From Meghimatium bilineatum (taxonomy: Eukaryota > Mollusca > Gastropoda > Stylommatophora > Philomycidae): a stretch of 64,000 nt of DNA. Numbering within the stretch: the stretch's first letter is position 1; each line of letters starts with the position of its first letter. The translations under genes were made by a program, and so were the position numbers. This document shows, one piece after another, positions 10,813 to 23,030 of the stretch. The stretch is from assembly GCA_034231615.1 (NCBI GenBank), contig CM067309.1, positions 42,652,181-42,716,180 of the forward strand, in the 5' to 3' direction. The notes under the pieces are model-generated. The model saw only the letters and a program-made list of their open reading frames with translations, searched no databases and was not told the DNA's origin.

Positions 10813-11074
10813 TATTGTAGTCTGGTATTGATGATTGCCATGATTGGGATCATGATGTTGATTGTAGTGGTGATAATAATATTGATGATAACGATGTTGA
10901 TGATGGCGAGGATGATAATGACGATGATGATGCTAATGATGATGTCCTATAAATACACTTTTGTGACATTAGTTTCTGATAAAAACACAGAGAACCAATC
11001 ACAAACACTGTTTACAAGTGTACACATAAAATATACGTGTAGTAATACATGCAGAACAATGGTTTGGGGCGACA

Positions 11075-11250
11075 GACTGACATGAAACTTGACAGCGTGA
11101 CATGAAACTTGACAGCCTGACATGAAACTTGACAGCCTGACAGAAAATGAAAAAAGACACACTGACAGATAAGTAAGTACACATACTTATAATAGATTGA
11201 CATATAACTAGATAGATTGACATATAACTAGATAGATTGGAAAATAACTG
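11075..11250. repeat. Degenerate short repeats of GACA and ACATATAACTAGATAG type
   Basis: Three copies of CTGACATGAAACTTGACAG are followed by two of ATTGACATATAACTAGATAG. The region continues as diffuse GACAGA-rich sequence to about 11546. Confidence 0.75.
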
Positions 11251-11737
11251 GATAGAATGACAGGGAATTAGACATGTTGACGGAAACGTAGTGATATCGA
11301 CAGAGAATTAGACAAACAGAGAATTACACACAAACCTATAGAGAACTGGAGAGACAGACAAACAACTCGACAGACTGACAGAGAATGGATAGCTAGACCT
11401 ATAGCTAGACACGCATTTATACAGATGAACAAGAATACACACACGGCAGACATTCAAACAGTAAAATGTATGTCTGAGAAACTACTATGCGAACAAAATG
11501 TAAGTGTTTAGACAGATCGATCGACAGACAGGAAGAAAGATAGACACAGAGCCGTCTTTACACCATTTAGGGCCCCCGGGCAAAGAAATAGTGTTGGGCC
11601 CCTCGGCAAAGAAAGAGTGCCCCCCCTCCCGCAGGAATAAAAAAAAATGGTTGATAATATTAAAAATAATGTATTATTTATTTTATTGTCACTATACTCA
11701 TTTCAACCAAATTGTTAAAACATGCTGTACGGCTGCA

Positions 11738-12168
11738 TCACTATGCTACCAGTGCCAAACCTGGACACTGACAGCACAAGACAAAAGAAAAATAGTGACA
11801 ACAGAAATGACATGTCTACGAAGAATACTCGGAGTGTCATTAAGAGATAGAATTAGAAACGATAACATCAGACAGATAACCAAAACAATACCAGTATTGG
11901 AACACATCAAAAGACAGCAGATCAAGTGGTTTTCACACGCTTCCAGACTACCGACATATAGCATGCCACAAATGGCCATGACACATAGACATAACGGTTA
12001 TAAAGCCAGAGGCAGACCATGTAAAAGATGGATCACAGAAATCAAAGAAGCCACAGGAACAAGCTTACAAACAGCACACAAGAAGGCCATCTCCAGAGAA
12101 CTCTTCCACCCCTGACGCTGCAAGGCAAACAAGGGACACAGCGTATAGATAGATAGATAGATATATAG
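11738..12168 (+). mobile_element. 5'-truncated LINE family 2 inside the hAT
   Basis: It encodes CYQCQTWTLTAQDKRK, ILGVSLRDRIRNDN, RGRPCKRWI and stops at 12115. It is nearly identical to the inverted copy at 36386-36888. The 3' end is a (TAGA)n tail. Flanks ACGGCTGCA and ACAGCTGCA form a 9 bp TSD with one mismatch. The long plus frame from 11504 mixes hAT terminal DNA with this LINE and is not a gene. Confidence 0.85.
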
Positions 12169-12420
12169 ACAGCTGCAACTATAATCAACATTAAACATGA
12201 AAAACAGAGAAAAGAGATTTTATTTACATGTTTTATAGTATTACATATGATATTTGCAAAAACAAAAAAATTCACACACAAAAACAGATATTTACATATG
12301 TTTTTTAAATAATAAGCGCAATAACATATAACATCTATTACACAAGGTCAAACAAAGGTATTAAAATTCGTAATAGAAAAAAAAATTCTTAAATTAGACA
12401 AATTTCAGTACGGTACTTTA

Positions 12421-14400
12421 TTATAACAAGCGTTTGCGACATTTCTTTTCAGAAAATTGTTTTATTATCGGCTTGAAGTCAATGGTCTTCAGGATGTCAT
12501 TTTCTATGCTTATGAGTGAAAGCCAGTTCAAACGATGCTGTCCCATTGTACTACGAAGCTGATTTTTTATAAGTTTAAGTCTTGAAAAAGAACGTTCTCC
12601 TGTACAGTTGCTCACCATCATGCACATGAACACTCTGAGTGCAATTTCAATGTTCGGAAAAACAGATTTTAAATTGTCCGAAATTATTTTTCTGTACAGT
12701 GCAGGTAGAGTCTCGCAATTTTCATCAAAACCATGTAATGCTTGAGATGCTCACATTCATTTAAAAGGTCGTCATAACTCAAGTCCTTGTGGTACGTATT
12801 GGCAAGATGTTCGCATTTTTTCTTTAGTGCATCAGAAGTAATGGTTTTTAATTCACCCAAGAAAGAAAACAGATTTCCAATTTGTGAATACGCCTCTGCA
12901 CGTCTTGTTAGTTCAATGATTAAAGTGTCTAGAATAGGGAGAAAAGTTTCTACCTTGAACTTTTCGGACTTATTTAGAAGTAACTCTTCTCCTGGCCTAT
13001 CATATCTACTAAAACGCACACTTCGGGTTCGTTCCCGTTTTTTTTCCATCACTGTAATCGGCATCTGGACACAATCTTCTGGCTTTGAATTCATATTCAG
13101 TGAATTTGTCTCTAGTTTCCTGAAGATAGCTTTTCAGCGACACAAGAAGATTTGTGGCAACTAAGATGTTCACATCCTTTGATTGTAAAACTTTGCTTGT
13201 TGTATTCATCCTTTCTAGAATGCCCTTCCAAAGAATTGTAAGAAATATTGTTTCAAGGTGGTCCATTTTTCTGCTCAAACCGTCTGCCTCTCGCCTTGTT
13301 GTCACTTGCTGTTCATTGTCACCTGATATAGAATCCAGTGCATGTTTTATTTTATCGAAACCCCTACACAAAGCATGAACAGCATCAAAATGTGCTGACC
13401 AACGTGTCAGACAGACGCTTGACCACAACATCTTTTTCTAAATATGATGTCAATACATTCCAGCGATGAGTAGAACCAGCAAAAAATGTATACAGATGCT
13501 GAACAAAGTCAAAGAATTTTATAGACTGTAGATAACACTCTGCAGATTTTACTCCCACCAAATTCAGGCTGTGTCCTGCACAGGGGACATAGATGGCAAA
13601 CTCATTCAGTTCATGAATACGTGCCTACAATCCAGTGTATCGTCCAGACATATTTGACGCATTATCGTATGATTGGCCACGGCAGTTTGATAGTGGAATT
13701 TTGTTCTCTTTAAGAAAATCGACAACAGTGTCTGTTAAATCCTTTGACCCATGAGAAAAGATGGGGATGAACATCAAGAAACGTTCCACAGGTTCGCATC
13801 CTTTAATTAATGTATCGTGCAGTAAATGTCAATTGATCTATGTGTGAGATGTCTGGAGTAGAATCTACACTCATTGAATAATACTTTGACTCTTTTACTT
13901 CTTCAAGAATAGTACCAAGAACCTGTTGTCCCATTAAATCAATAAATTCCTCACAAATATTGGCAGATAAATATGACGTATTTCCTCTTCCAGGATTTCC
14001 ATATATTTTGAGATGTTCCTCCAGGAAAGGATCAAATTCACTCAGTAGCTATAGTATACCTAAATAGTTACCATTATTTGCTGATCCAATAATCTGATTT
14101 TCGCCACGAAATGGCAAACCTCTGGAAGATTTTCATGATCGCTATGGCTTCGTACCTTGCACTCCAGCATGTTTCAATAAGGCGTTTGACAATAAAAACC
14201 ATAAAGAATATCGAGGGTCATGACCAACAAGGAGGAGCATTTTTTAAAAAGGTCCTCCAGCTGCCACCATTCTGCATTTTGGCTAAGTCTTGGGTAACAG
14301 TATTTGTAATTTCTTTCCTCGCATGGTCTCTTCTTGTTCGGTTTCCAGCTTTTCTTGTGCATCTCAATCTATAAGTAGCAAGCTTTCTCTCTTTTAATTT
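12421..14400 (-). pseudogene. hAT transposase, ZMYM1-like, decayed
   Basis: Reading the minus strand from 14400 gives ordered blocks in shifting frames: a TTF-finger-to-body region with LPFRGEN-like and NNGNYLGIL sequence (about 14115-14060), GNPGRGNTSYLSANICEEF (about 14020-13950), SVDSTPDISHIDQL (about 13875-13830), CRGQSYDNASNMSGRYTGL (about 13690-13630), CAGHSLNLVGVKSAECYLQS (about 13590-13540), LTRWSAHFDAVHAL (about 13400), and the hAT dimerisation C-terminus (CTGERSFSRLKLIKNQLRS, 12610-12540). These match the usual ZMYM1-like hAT domain order. Frame shifts and stops separate the open pieces 13431-13009, 13094-12684 and 12633-12421, so no full protein can be made. Confidence 0.85.
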
Positions 14401-14427
14401 GTTAGTGTCCATGAAAATACAATAAAA

Positions 14428-15880
14428 TCATTAAAATGCGGAAAGGCTGCATGTTCCAACAACGTAACAGCAGACATAATTAAAAAAATCTAAATGAATT
14501 TGGTGTGGATATTATCACAGACTTTGCAATGACATATATGAAACAGGCCATATACCTAAAGACCTAGCATCATCAATATTCATACCTTTACCTAAGAAGC
14601 CTAAAGCTGTCAACTGTACTGAATATAGAACAATACGTCCAATGTATCATTTAACTAAAATACTGCTCAAGATAATACATGAAATGATTAAAAACAAGAT
14701 AGACATGGAGGTCGGTGAAGAATAATTCGGTTTCAGGAAAAACAAAGGAATCAGAGAAGCTATACTTAGTACCGACTAGCGATAGATAAATATATAGAAG
14801 TCCAAAAAAAGCATCTACAGTCTACATTTGCTTCATAGACTACAACCAGACCTTTGACAGAGTCCATGAAAAATTATTAAAATGTCTTCAAGAAATACGC
14901 ATAGATGGAAAAGACATCAGACTAATTAGAAATATATATTGGGAACAGACTGCACCAATAAGGTGTGAAAACAGCTACTCACCATACATAGAAATAAGAA
15001 GAGGGGTATGACAAAGATGCATTTTATCACCAAGCCTATTTAATATCTACACAGAGAATATCTTAAAAAATATAGAAGAAATACCAGGACTCAAGATCAA
15101 TGGGAAAATAATAAACAACCTGAGATATGCAGATGGCACTGTTCTTTTAGCAGAAAGTGAACATGAACTACAAAGAATAATAAATCAAGTCAATAAATCA
15201 AGTAATCAATATGAACTTGATATAAATATCCAAAAAACAAAAACCATGATAATCAGCAAGGACACAAAAGAACAAGAGCTAAACATAAACATACATGGAG
15301 AGAAACTACAACACGTGAAACATTATCAATATCTTGGACACATAGTCACAAATGATGGCAGATGTGAAACAGAAGTTAAAAGGAGAATAGGAATGGTCAA
15401 AAGGACCTTCAATGACATGAGGAAAGAAGTAACATCTAAACAAATTACAAACAAGTTAAAAATGGGAATTATAAAATGCTACATCTATTCTATATTAATG
15501 TATAGATCAGAAACATGGACAGTAAATAAACAATTATAAGGCAGAATTAAGATGTGAGTATATAGGAGAATAAGGAGAACATCATGGAAAGAGAAGAAAA
15601 CAAATAAAGAGGTGCTAAAAACACTTAATATGAAGAAATAAAGATCAGACAAATACAATATTTTGGATACATTAAAAGACATGACACTTTATTGAAGATC
15701 TTACTTGAGGGTCAAGTAAAAGGGAAGCGAGCAAGAGGTAGACAGAGATACAAGTAGGAGAGTAACATCGAAAGAAGGACAGGTTACAGTCTAGCAGAGT
15801 GTACCACCGAAACAAGTGACGGGATGTTGGAGATCTGTTGCAGCCAACCTACGTTGCGGAGACGGCACTTGATGATGATA
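14428..15880 (+). mobile_element. LINE family 1, copy b, inside the hAT
   Basis: A non-LTR reverse transcriptase reads from the LK-GKAA motif through FIDYNQTFDRVHEKLL, RRGV-QRCILSPSLFNIYTENIL, and YADG in place of catalytic YADD (about 15126), then VKHYQYLGHIVTNDGRCETE and ETWTVNKQL. It ends GGAGACGGCACTTGATGATGAT. Stops in the palm region and the D-to-G change make it inactive. AATAAAA on both sides (14421-14427, 15881-15887) may be the TSD but is low complexity. The 5' part with the endonuclease is missing. Confidence 0.85.
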
Positions 15881-16612
15881 AATAAAAGAGTACTGGGTCA
15901 CATTTTTTAGTAGACACACATATATAATATAGAAAATCGCATTTACTCACATAGTCGACGTACGTGGACGCAAGTTTTGTTTGAATGAGACGTCTTTCTA
16001 GGTGGATCAGTTTAATCCATAAAGGGACTCTTCAGTTGGGAGAAAATAATTATTTTTGGAATGAGGACAATTATTTTCTTGTTCCCACAGTTCTCTATAG
16101 GAGGCGTTTCAGACCTGACATATTTATTACTCAGTGGCTGGTTTAAATTACCAATGTCCAGACTTTGGGAATTAGGATCAGCAACTCACAATGAAAACAC
16201 CCAAATGAGATTCCAGAAGTATAAACGCTGTGCAGATGGTATCTTTACAGGAAAAACAGGTTTTATTTACCCGTCAGCCACAGGCATTGCTATTCCGGGC
16301 CCAAAATTTCCATAACTTGCGATAAAGCTTTTCTTTGAAGGGAAAATAATTATAGGGATTGAACCTCAATCTACAGAATGTGGTAAATGACATTCCTGAA
16401 CATTGGTTCAGGTTCAAGGTTGGAAGTGATTGATAAACTTAAAGGGCCCGTTCGCATATAAACACAAAATTATGAGAATTTTATAAAATAATACTAAATT
16501 TTATACGGGTTTTCCATAACCCTACAAAATATTCGCATGGGGCCCCCTATGCTCGTGGGCCCCCGGGCAAATGCCCAATGGGCCTATGGGTTAAGACGGC
16601 ATTGGATAGACA

Positions 16613-17030
16613 GACAGAATTAAGAAACAACTATGCGGACACAATATAAGTGTTTAAACAGATAGACTGACGGACACGCAGAAAGATAGACGGAATTATT
16701 GAATGCATTTTCATAAGACAGACAGACAGATAAACAGACAGATACCCTCGTATGAATATATGTGTGTGCACCGAAAGTACTTGTGCAACTATTGCGGAGG
16801 AAAAGTCTGAATTCATAAACATTGATTTAAATTCAGTGTCATAAACAACGGATGAAATCAGCATAAAAACAAGGCAGGTGTGACCTGGGCGTGTGTTCCG
16901 GTTACAGGCACTACAAGCAATCCAAAAGAATTGACACAATTGAAATGAATTTACTTTATGTAAAAGGAATAAGGACACCGGAACCAGAGAGGGCTAAAAC
17001 GTATTTCTAGTATCGATGCCCGTCGAAGTG
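16613..17030. other. GACA-rich DNA, no gene recognised
   Basis: GACAGACAGATA-rich sequence flanks the hAT to about 16750, then unique sequence. It matches the low-complexity DNA left of the hAT, as expected of one insertion site. Confidence 0.5.
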
Positions 17031-17034
17031 AAAG

Positions 17035-17520
17035 GTATATCTAGTATCCCCTCTTATTGAAATGAGTTATCCTAGTATCCCCTCTTATTGAAATGAGTTA
17101 ATCCTAGTATCTCCTCTTATTGACATGAGTTAATCCTAGTATCCCCTCTTATTGAAATGAACGTTATTTCTAATATCCACTCTGAAATGATAATTGTCTC
17201 TAGTATCGACTATGAAATAAATATTATTTTTAGTAGCGACTATAAAATGAAAATTATTTTTAGTATCTATTCTGACTGACTTGAACATTATTTCTAGAAT
17301 CGACTCTGACTAAAATTAAAATTCTTTCTAGTATAGACTATGAAATAAAAAAAAATTCTAACAATAAAATGAAAATTATTCGAGTATCCACTATGAATGA
17401 AAATGAAAATTATTTCTAGTATCGAAGATGACATGAAAATGATTTCTAGTATCGACTCTGAAATGAAAATTATTTCTAATATCGACTATGAAATGAACAT
17501 TATTTCTAGTATCCGGACTG
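17035..17520. repeat. ~32 bp repeat x 4 grading into degenerate repeats
   Basis: 17040-17160 holds clear CCTAGTATCCCCTCTTATTG units. 17165-17520 holds about ten older diverged units (TTTCTAGTATCGACTCTGAA pattern), so one array shows both young and old sections. Confidence 0.82.
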
Positions 17521-17619
17521 AATTCGGACTGAAATGACAAAACTCGGTGTACATTTCACAAAATGTTCATTCTTTGAGAAAACTATCACAAATAAATAAA
17601 TAGTATGTATTGTTGTGTT

Positions 17620-17772
17620 CATGTCTATGTCTATGTGTGAGTGTCTGCTTGCGTGTGTGGGTCTGTCTATGAGTGTCTGCCTGCGTAAGTGGATGTGTCT
17701 ATGTGTGAGTGTCTGCCTGCGTGTGTGGATGTGTCTATGTGTGAGTGTCTGCCTGCGTGTGTGGGTCTGTAT
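17620..17772. repeat. 36 bp tandem repeat x 4
   Basis: The unit core is GTGTGAGTGTCTGCCTGCGT, with GTGTGG(A/G)TGTGTCTAT linkers. Confidence 0.88.
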
Positions 17773-18479
17773 ATTATAATATGGATGTGTATTTTCTACA
17801 ATATCATTATCGATTTTCTTATGCAAGATAATTCAAACAGGAAGAGACTTCTTGAAATTGGGATTACTTTGAGGGATACAATTTTCATGAGTCGTTTCAT
17901 TAGAGAGTAAGCTGTATACAGGAAGTATATTAAGTATTTATATAGTCTAGCGAGCGACAAACTGTGAGACATTACAATCAATGATGTCAGCATCAACATT
18001 GTGCAAATTGGGTCAGCTTCTTTTATCCACGAGATTCCAGTTATTCCTCTGTTGGAAAGTTCTTGCCAGTTATTAAAATATATAGTTGTGTTATATAAAG
18101 TGCGTTCATAAATAGTTGTCCACTGATATTGTCTATTTCCTCCGTAATTACTGAGAGTATAGGCTTCATATTTTGCGTGAGTGCATTATTTAATAACCAC
18201 GTTACAGATTTATGATTCATTATTTTCTAGATTGAACAGATTTATCGAAACAGTCGCTACAAATGTCTATTTTTTTAATTGTTTTTTTTTTGCTCTCTAA
18301 TTATTCATTGGATGTTAGGCAAAGTGTGAATGTACACTAGCCAATTAAAAGCACGATGAAATACGAAGACGGCATCATTGATTAAATTATATTGCAGTGA
18401 AATGTCTTTAGTGAGCTTCTTCATGCATCAAATAGCACGATCTTAGAACGTAAATTAATATTTACATGTGTGCCACATT

Positions 18480-18608
18480 CATCATCAGCAAGTGCCGTCT
18501 CCGCAACGAAGGTTGGCTGCAACGTATCTCCAACATCTCCTGTCTCTTGTCTTGGTGGTGCACTCTGCTAGACTGTAACCTGTCCATCGTGTAATGTTAC
18601 TCTCCCAC
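18480..18608 (-). mobile_element. 129 bp 3' end of LINE family 1 (copy c) with 10 bp TSD
   Basis: GTGCCACATT flanks it exactly (18470-18479 and 18609-18618). The insert is the inverted family 1 terminus, starting with the ATCATCA tail and CAAGTGCCGTCTCCGCAACG. It is extreme 5' truncation after insertion into the mariner-like element. Confidence 0.9.
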
Positions 18609-19149
18609 GTGCCACATTAAGTATGCATTATTTTTAGAGATTTCATCGTTGATTACATTAAAATAATAGCAGAACGTCATTTTCCTCAAAGGTGTATCTC
18701 ATATTCGACGTGTTTTTATTGTTGTATCTTCAATATATCATGTTTTTGTAAATAATTACAGGGTATCATGAGGCAGCATGTACAACTATATTATAACCAT
18801 GTTTTTGAAAGTTAAATTCCTTTCACTAAAAAGTATAGCTATTAGATTGTACAAATATTTTTCACAAGAAGCGTGACGTGGTACTCTATTTTATAGTATT
18901 TCTAAGCCATCAAAAAGAACAAAATATGTTATGGGTATAAACTGCAAAACACTAACAAGGTGATTACGCGAAGATAACCATTATTAAAAAAGAATAGAAT
19001 CGAGAAGAAAAAGAAATTTTTGTAGATAATTTCGATAAAGAAAATAATTCAGAGAGCAATTCATAGACTTCTAGATTACAAAGAATCATTGACATTAAAG
19101 ACATTGAAAACGTATATAGAAAATAACAACGACATTCAAATTTCTAAAA

Positions 19150-19830
19150 CTAAATTATGGAAATCAGTAAAGGGGGCCGGATTTTCATTTCGGAAATATA
19201 CATCTAGCAGAAGCATCATTTGTGAGAAAATCACATTTAGTGACTATGAGAAGTAAATATTTGAGATAAATCAGGGAGATGAGAAAATTACATTTAGTGA
19301 CTATGAGAAGTAAATATTTGAGATAAATCAGGGAGATGAGAAAATTACATTTAGTGACTATGAGAAGTAAATATTTGAGATAAATCAGGGAGATGCGTAA
19401 AGACGATTCTAATATTGGATATAGAGATGAACCATGGATAAACGCTCAGCACACTAATCAAAAGTAATGGCAATATGTAGATGAAACTATTAAGAGATAT
19501 GTACCAAGCAGCAAAGGTCAAAGGTTAATAATGGCAAATGCAGGTCGCAGAAAAAATATTCTTGTGAAGAATGGTGAACTCATTTTCATTTCCAAGTCTA
19601 CCGATAATCGAGACTACCATGCTGAAATGAATGGTCATATATTTAGAGAGTGGATAGAAAAGACTGTACTTCCATCATTAGATAGACACTCCTGTCTGGT
19701 TATGGACAACGCTTCCTACCACAATGTTGTTACATGTGAAGATAAGATCCCTACAACCTCATCTACTAAGGAAGATATTAAAATATGGCTTAGAAGAAAA
19801 CATTACTGTTATTGGTAAACAATGCACACA
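19150..19830 (+). pseudogene. Tc1/mariner-like DDE transposase fragment
   Basis: The plus strand reads an EPWINAQHT region near 19430, then QYVDETIKRYVPSSKGQRL. An open frame follows (19531-19818) with YHAEMNGHIFREWIEKTVL and the LVMDNASYHN motif holding the second catalytic aspartate of DDE transposases. The frame ends soon after. Upstream, three 57 bp duplications (19216-19390) disrupt the N-terminal half. No intact copy is possible here. Confidence 0.75.
19213..19392. repeat. 57 bp tandem repeat x 3 inside the transposase region
   Basis: Three near-identical copies of GAGAAAATTACATTTAGTGA... ending AATCAGGGAGAT. Confidence 0.9.
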
Positions 19831-20309
19831 GCGCGAAGACTTTCTACTGTGATCGAATTATAGAGTAGCATGGACATAGATGTATAAGATTACCAGCGCT
19901 ACCATTCACATTTAAATTCAATAGAATGTGTTTGGATTAAAATTAAGGGAGCAGTGGCAAAGTAAAATAAACCATTCAACCTGAAATTATATTCAAAAAT
20001 CTGCATTTATACTATGCTCTCTGCCCTTTATACAGAATTTTGGATAAAATGTGATAGCAGAATGTTGGAAGAAAGATGGTCTACGCTTTATTCAACCAAC
20101 TACAATTATCGATCTTTACGAGTGATCGGATTATGAATAGAACAATAAAAAGAACGCTAAACAAGGACAAGGAGTAAAAACTAGAAGAAGTTGAATTTGG
20201 ATAACATCAATATAATAGTGAACATATGAAAACAACACAGCCGATGTGACGTATCTATCAATGTAAAGACATATCTGATATTAATATATAATATACAGCC
20301 TAGACTTGC

Positions 20310-20478
20310 TGGACACCAAGACCATACGGACAATCGTTAAACGTAGTAAGCTTTTGTGGTTTAATCTTGCTGGACACCAAGACCATACGGACAATCGTTA
20401 AACGTAGTAAGCTTTTGTAGTTTAATCTTGCTGGACACCAAGACCATACGGACAATCGTTAAACGTAGTAATCTTTTG
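20310..20478. repeat. 61 bp tandem repeat x 3
   Basis: Units begin CTTGCTGGACACCAAGACCA and contain CGTTAAACGTAGTAA. The array lies within the mariner-like element. Confidence 0.9.
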
Positions 20479-21477
20479 CTAACAAAGAATGTTCTCTCTA
20501 AAAAATTCATTCAGAACAAACTAAAAGGTGTCAGGATAAGAGGTGAAAAAAAAGGCATAGACTGATAATATTAAACACTGGACACTTAATTTTCTCCGCA
20601 TTGAACTCAGAAAATGTTCTGATAGAATATTTCAGTATGCCAACACTACCACTTAGAATGTTCACACTAGGACACATATGATTATTACATCGGTGTGCAC
20701 AATGTATATTTTCGTTTATTTTAAATTGACTAGATTGTAAATAATAATACAATTACATAAACGTTTAACTGTTAGATTGATATCTCGCTACATATAATCT
20801 CAATGCAAACGAAAGAAAAATATTACATTCGGAATATTTTATGTTGACCCATGCTACGACAAATGAGCTCATTGCCTATACCTGCAATTACTGTAAAATT
20901 TCTTTTTCACATAAAATCATTACTACCTTAAAAACGACATTCGTAGCGACTACTGCGATAAATCCGTTGAATCTTGATAATAACTAATCATAAATCTGTT
21001 ACGCCGTTATGAAATAATGCACTTGTGCAAAATATGAAGCATATACGCTCAGTAATTACGGAGAAAATACAAACTATCGGTGGACAACTATTTGTGAATG
21101 CATATAGACTTCCATTTCTCTATATGGAACGTGACCCTTACATGTTGTTCGTCCATCACAAGTGATGATGACCATTTGTTACATCCACTTTTAAAAAGTC
21201 AGAGTTATGTCCTTGATTATGAGTTCGTAAATGGCTAATGGGCCCTCTTCGAGCTGTAAATGTCCTTGGACAGTTTGGGCATGGAATGTCCACTGTAGAC
21301 GGATCTTGGTCTATCCGTGACTTTCTAGCTACTCTCCGCTGTTGAGCTGCTGTATTTCTCTTCTTTTCACAAGATGATGCGCTCTTTTTTATTGTAGAAC
21401 GCCATGTAGATCTATTTTGTGCAATTTCTTCCCATGTAGTCTTTTACATACAGTTGTCCTGAATGCAGCTATACAAA

Positions 21478-22055
21478 TATCTGGGTTGTGTGCATGCCCA
21501 GTTTCTTGTTAGTATCTGGGTTGTGTACATGCCCAGTTTCTGTTAGTATATGGGTTGTGTGCATGCCCAGTTTCTGTTAGTATCTGGGTTGTGTGCATGG
21601 CCAGTTTCTGTTAGTATATGGGTTATGTGCATGGCCAGTTTCTGTTAGTATATGGGTTATGTGCATGGCCAGTTTCTGTTAGTATCTGGGTTGTGTGCAT
21701 GGCCAGTTTCTGTTAGTATATGGGTTGTGTACATGCCCAGTTTCTGTTAGTATATGGGTTGTGTGCATGCCCAGTTTCTGTTAGTATCTGGGTTGTGTGC
21801 ATGGCCAGTTTCTGTTAGTATATGGGTTGTGTGCATGCCCAGTTTCTGTTAGTATCTGGGTTGTGTGCATGCCCAGTTTCTGTTAGTATCTGGGTTGTGT
21901 ACATGCCCAGTTTCTGTTAGTATATGGGTTGTGTGCATGCCCAGTTTCTGTTAGTATCTGGGTTGTGTGCATGCCCAGTTTCTGTTAGTATCTGGGTTGT
22001 GTGCATGCCCAGTTTCTGTTAGTATCTGGGTTGTGTGCATGCCCAGTTTCTGTTA
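21478..22055. repeat. 34 bp minisatellite x 17
   Basis: The core is GTGTGCATGCCCAGTTTCTG. Two variable sites (CCC/GCC and ATCTGG/ATATGG) are shuffled among units, useful for tracing unit exchange. Confidence 0.95.
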
Positions 22056-22084
22056 TCATTACAAACGTATAAATATGTGTTTGT

Positions 22085-22350
22085 GTCATACATGGATGTG
22101 AAAAGATGCATTATTGATAATATAAGAAAAAAGACAGAACATTTATTGGATACATAATGAGAGGTGGGGGCATTGCGAATACGTATAGTAACAACAGGAA
22201 AGATCAAGGGGAAAACCCAGAGAAAATACATTGGACAGTTTGACTAAATGGCTTCATTTGACGACACCAACAGAGATGATGACACATATGGAGATAGATG
22301 TACATAGAGAAATGTGATCTCCAGCGCCATTCGTCACGGCACTTGATGAT
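22085..22350 (+). pseudogene. LINE 3' fragment, degenerate
   Basis: It contains FIGYIMRGGG-like and TGKIKGKTQRKY-like translations in broken frames and ends CGGCACTTGATGATG. The coding part resembles family 5 and the end resembles family 1. Confidence 0.55.
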
Positions 22351-22404
22351 GCTATAAATATGTGGTTGTGAAGTTTGTTCTTTTCATTCATTCTAACGTT
22401 TACA

Positions 22405-22622
22405 TTATCATCCATCACTCACTCATCCATCACTCACTCATCCATCACTCACTCATCCATAACTCACTCATACATTACTCACTCCTCCATCACTCACGCA
22501 TCCATCACTCACTCATCCATCACTCACTCATCCATCACTCACTCATCCATCACTCACTCACCCATCACTCACTCATCCATCACTCACTCATCCATCACTC
22601 ACTCATCCATCACTCACTCATC
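22405..22622. repeat. 15 bp tandem repeat x ~14
   Basis: The unit is CATCCATCACTCACT. It encodes open HHSLI/SITHS repeats in two frames, which are artefacts. Confidence 0.93.
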
Positions 22623-22865
22623 ATGTGTTACGTGCTCACAAGTTAAGACACGTGGTTGACAACATCAAAACTTTATTTATGGCTAGAAAATACTGCATTC
22701 CAAGTTCACCAATGGCACAACACTCACAACATCAATGTATATATTGGCTACTTTGACTACGATTGAATACGGTGCTATAGTAATTATCAAGTCATGATTT
22801 TGTTCCACATTCAACTATATTCTAAACATGATAATAAGTTGTAATTTTCTTACCTTCTCTCTACC

Positions 22866-23030
22866 TAACCTGTTCTAAAACACCCTTCTATAAGGGTACC
22901 ATCTTATTCAGTTTTTCTAATCTTTTCTAAAACACCCTTCTATAAGGGTACCATCTTACTAAGTTTTTCTAATCTGTTCTAAAACACCCTTCTATAAGGG
23001 TACCATCTTACTCAGTTTTTCTGATCTAAA
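22866..23030. repeat. ~53-61 bp tandem repeat x 3
   Basis: Units contain CTAAAACACCCTTCTATAAG followed by GGTACCATCTTA. The CCCTTCTATAAGGG part is a near-palindrome. Confidence 0.88.

Larger units (their letters stand above)
11547..16604 (-). mobile_element. hAT DNA transposon, full length, 5.06 kb with nested LINEs
   Basis: Perfect 8 bp TSDs GATAGACA lie at 11539-11546 and 16605-16612. Ends are imperfect inverted repeats starting CAGAGCCGTCTT (left) and CAATGCCGTCTT (right, reverse complement), each followed by GGGC/GGGCCCCC-rich sequence. An 8 bp TSD with CA-starting ends is diagnostic of hAT. Inside are a ZMYM1-like transposase relic (minus, 12421-14400) and two inserted LINEs (11738-12168 and 14428-15880). 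Removing these leaves about 3.2 kb, a usual size for this group. The coding region is broken, so the copy is non-autonomous now. Confidence 0.93.
18101..21102 (+). mobile_element. Tc1/mariner-superfamily element with ~170 bp inverted repeats
   Basis: 18101-18272 and the reverse complement of 20935-21102 align over their full length: TTCATAAATAGTTGTCCACT / TTCACAAATAGTTGTCCACC, TCCTCCGTAATTACTGAG, GCTTCATATTTTGC, ACAGATTTATGATT, GTCGCTAC. The right end is followed by TA. The left junction has AAG before the repeat, so the TA duplication is not clean. Inside is a DDE transposase relic, plus a 129 bp LINE piece and two arrays that arrived or grew later. The element is about 3.0 kb. Confidence 0.85.

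Noticed and set aside
11504-12115. 203-codon plus frame as one gene
   Set aside because: It joins hAT terminal DNA to a nested LINE fragment. The border at 11738 is marked by a TSD.
16061-16315. 84-codon plus frame inside the hAT
   Set aside because: No motif; it lies in the non-coding right arm of the element.
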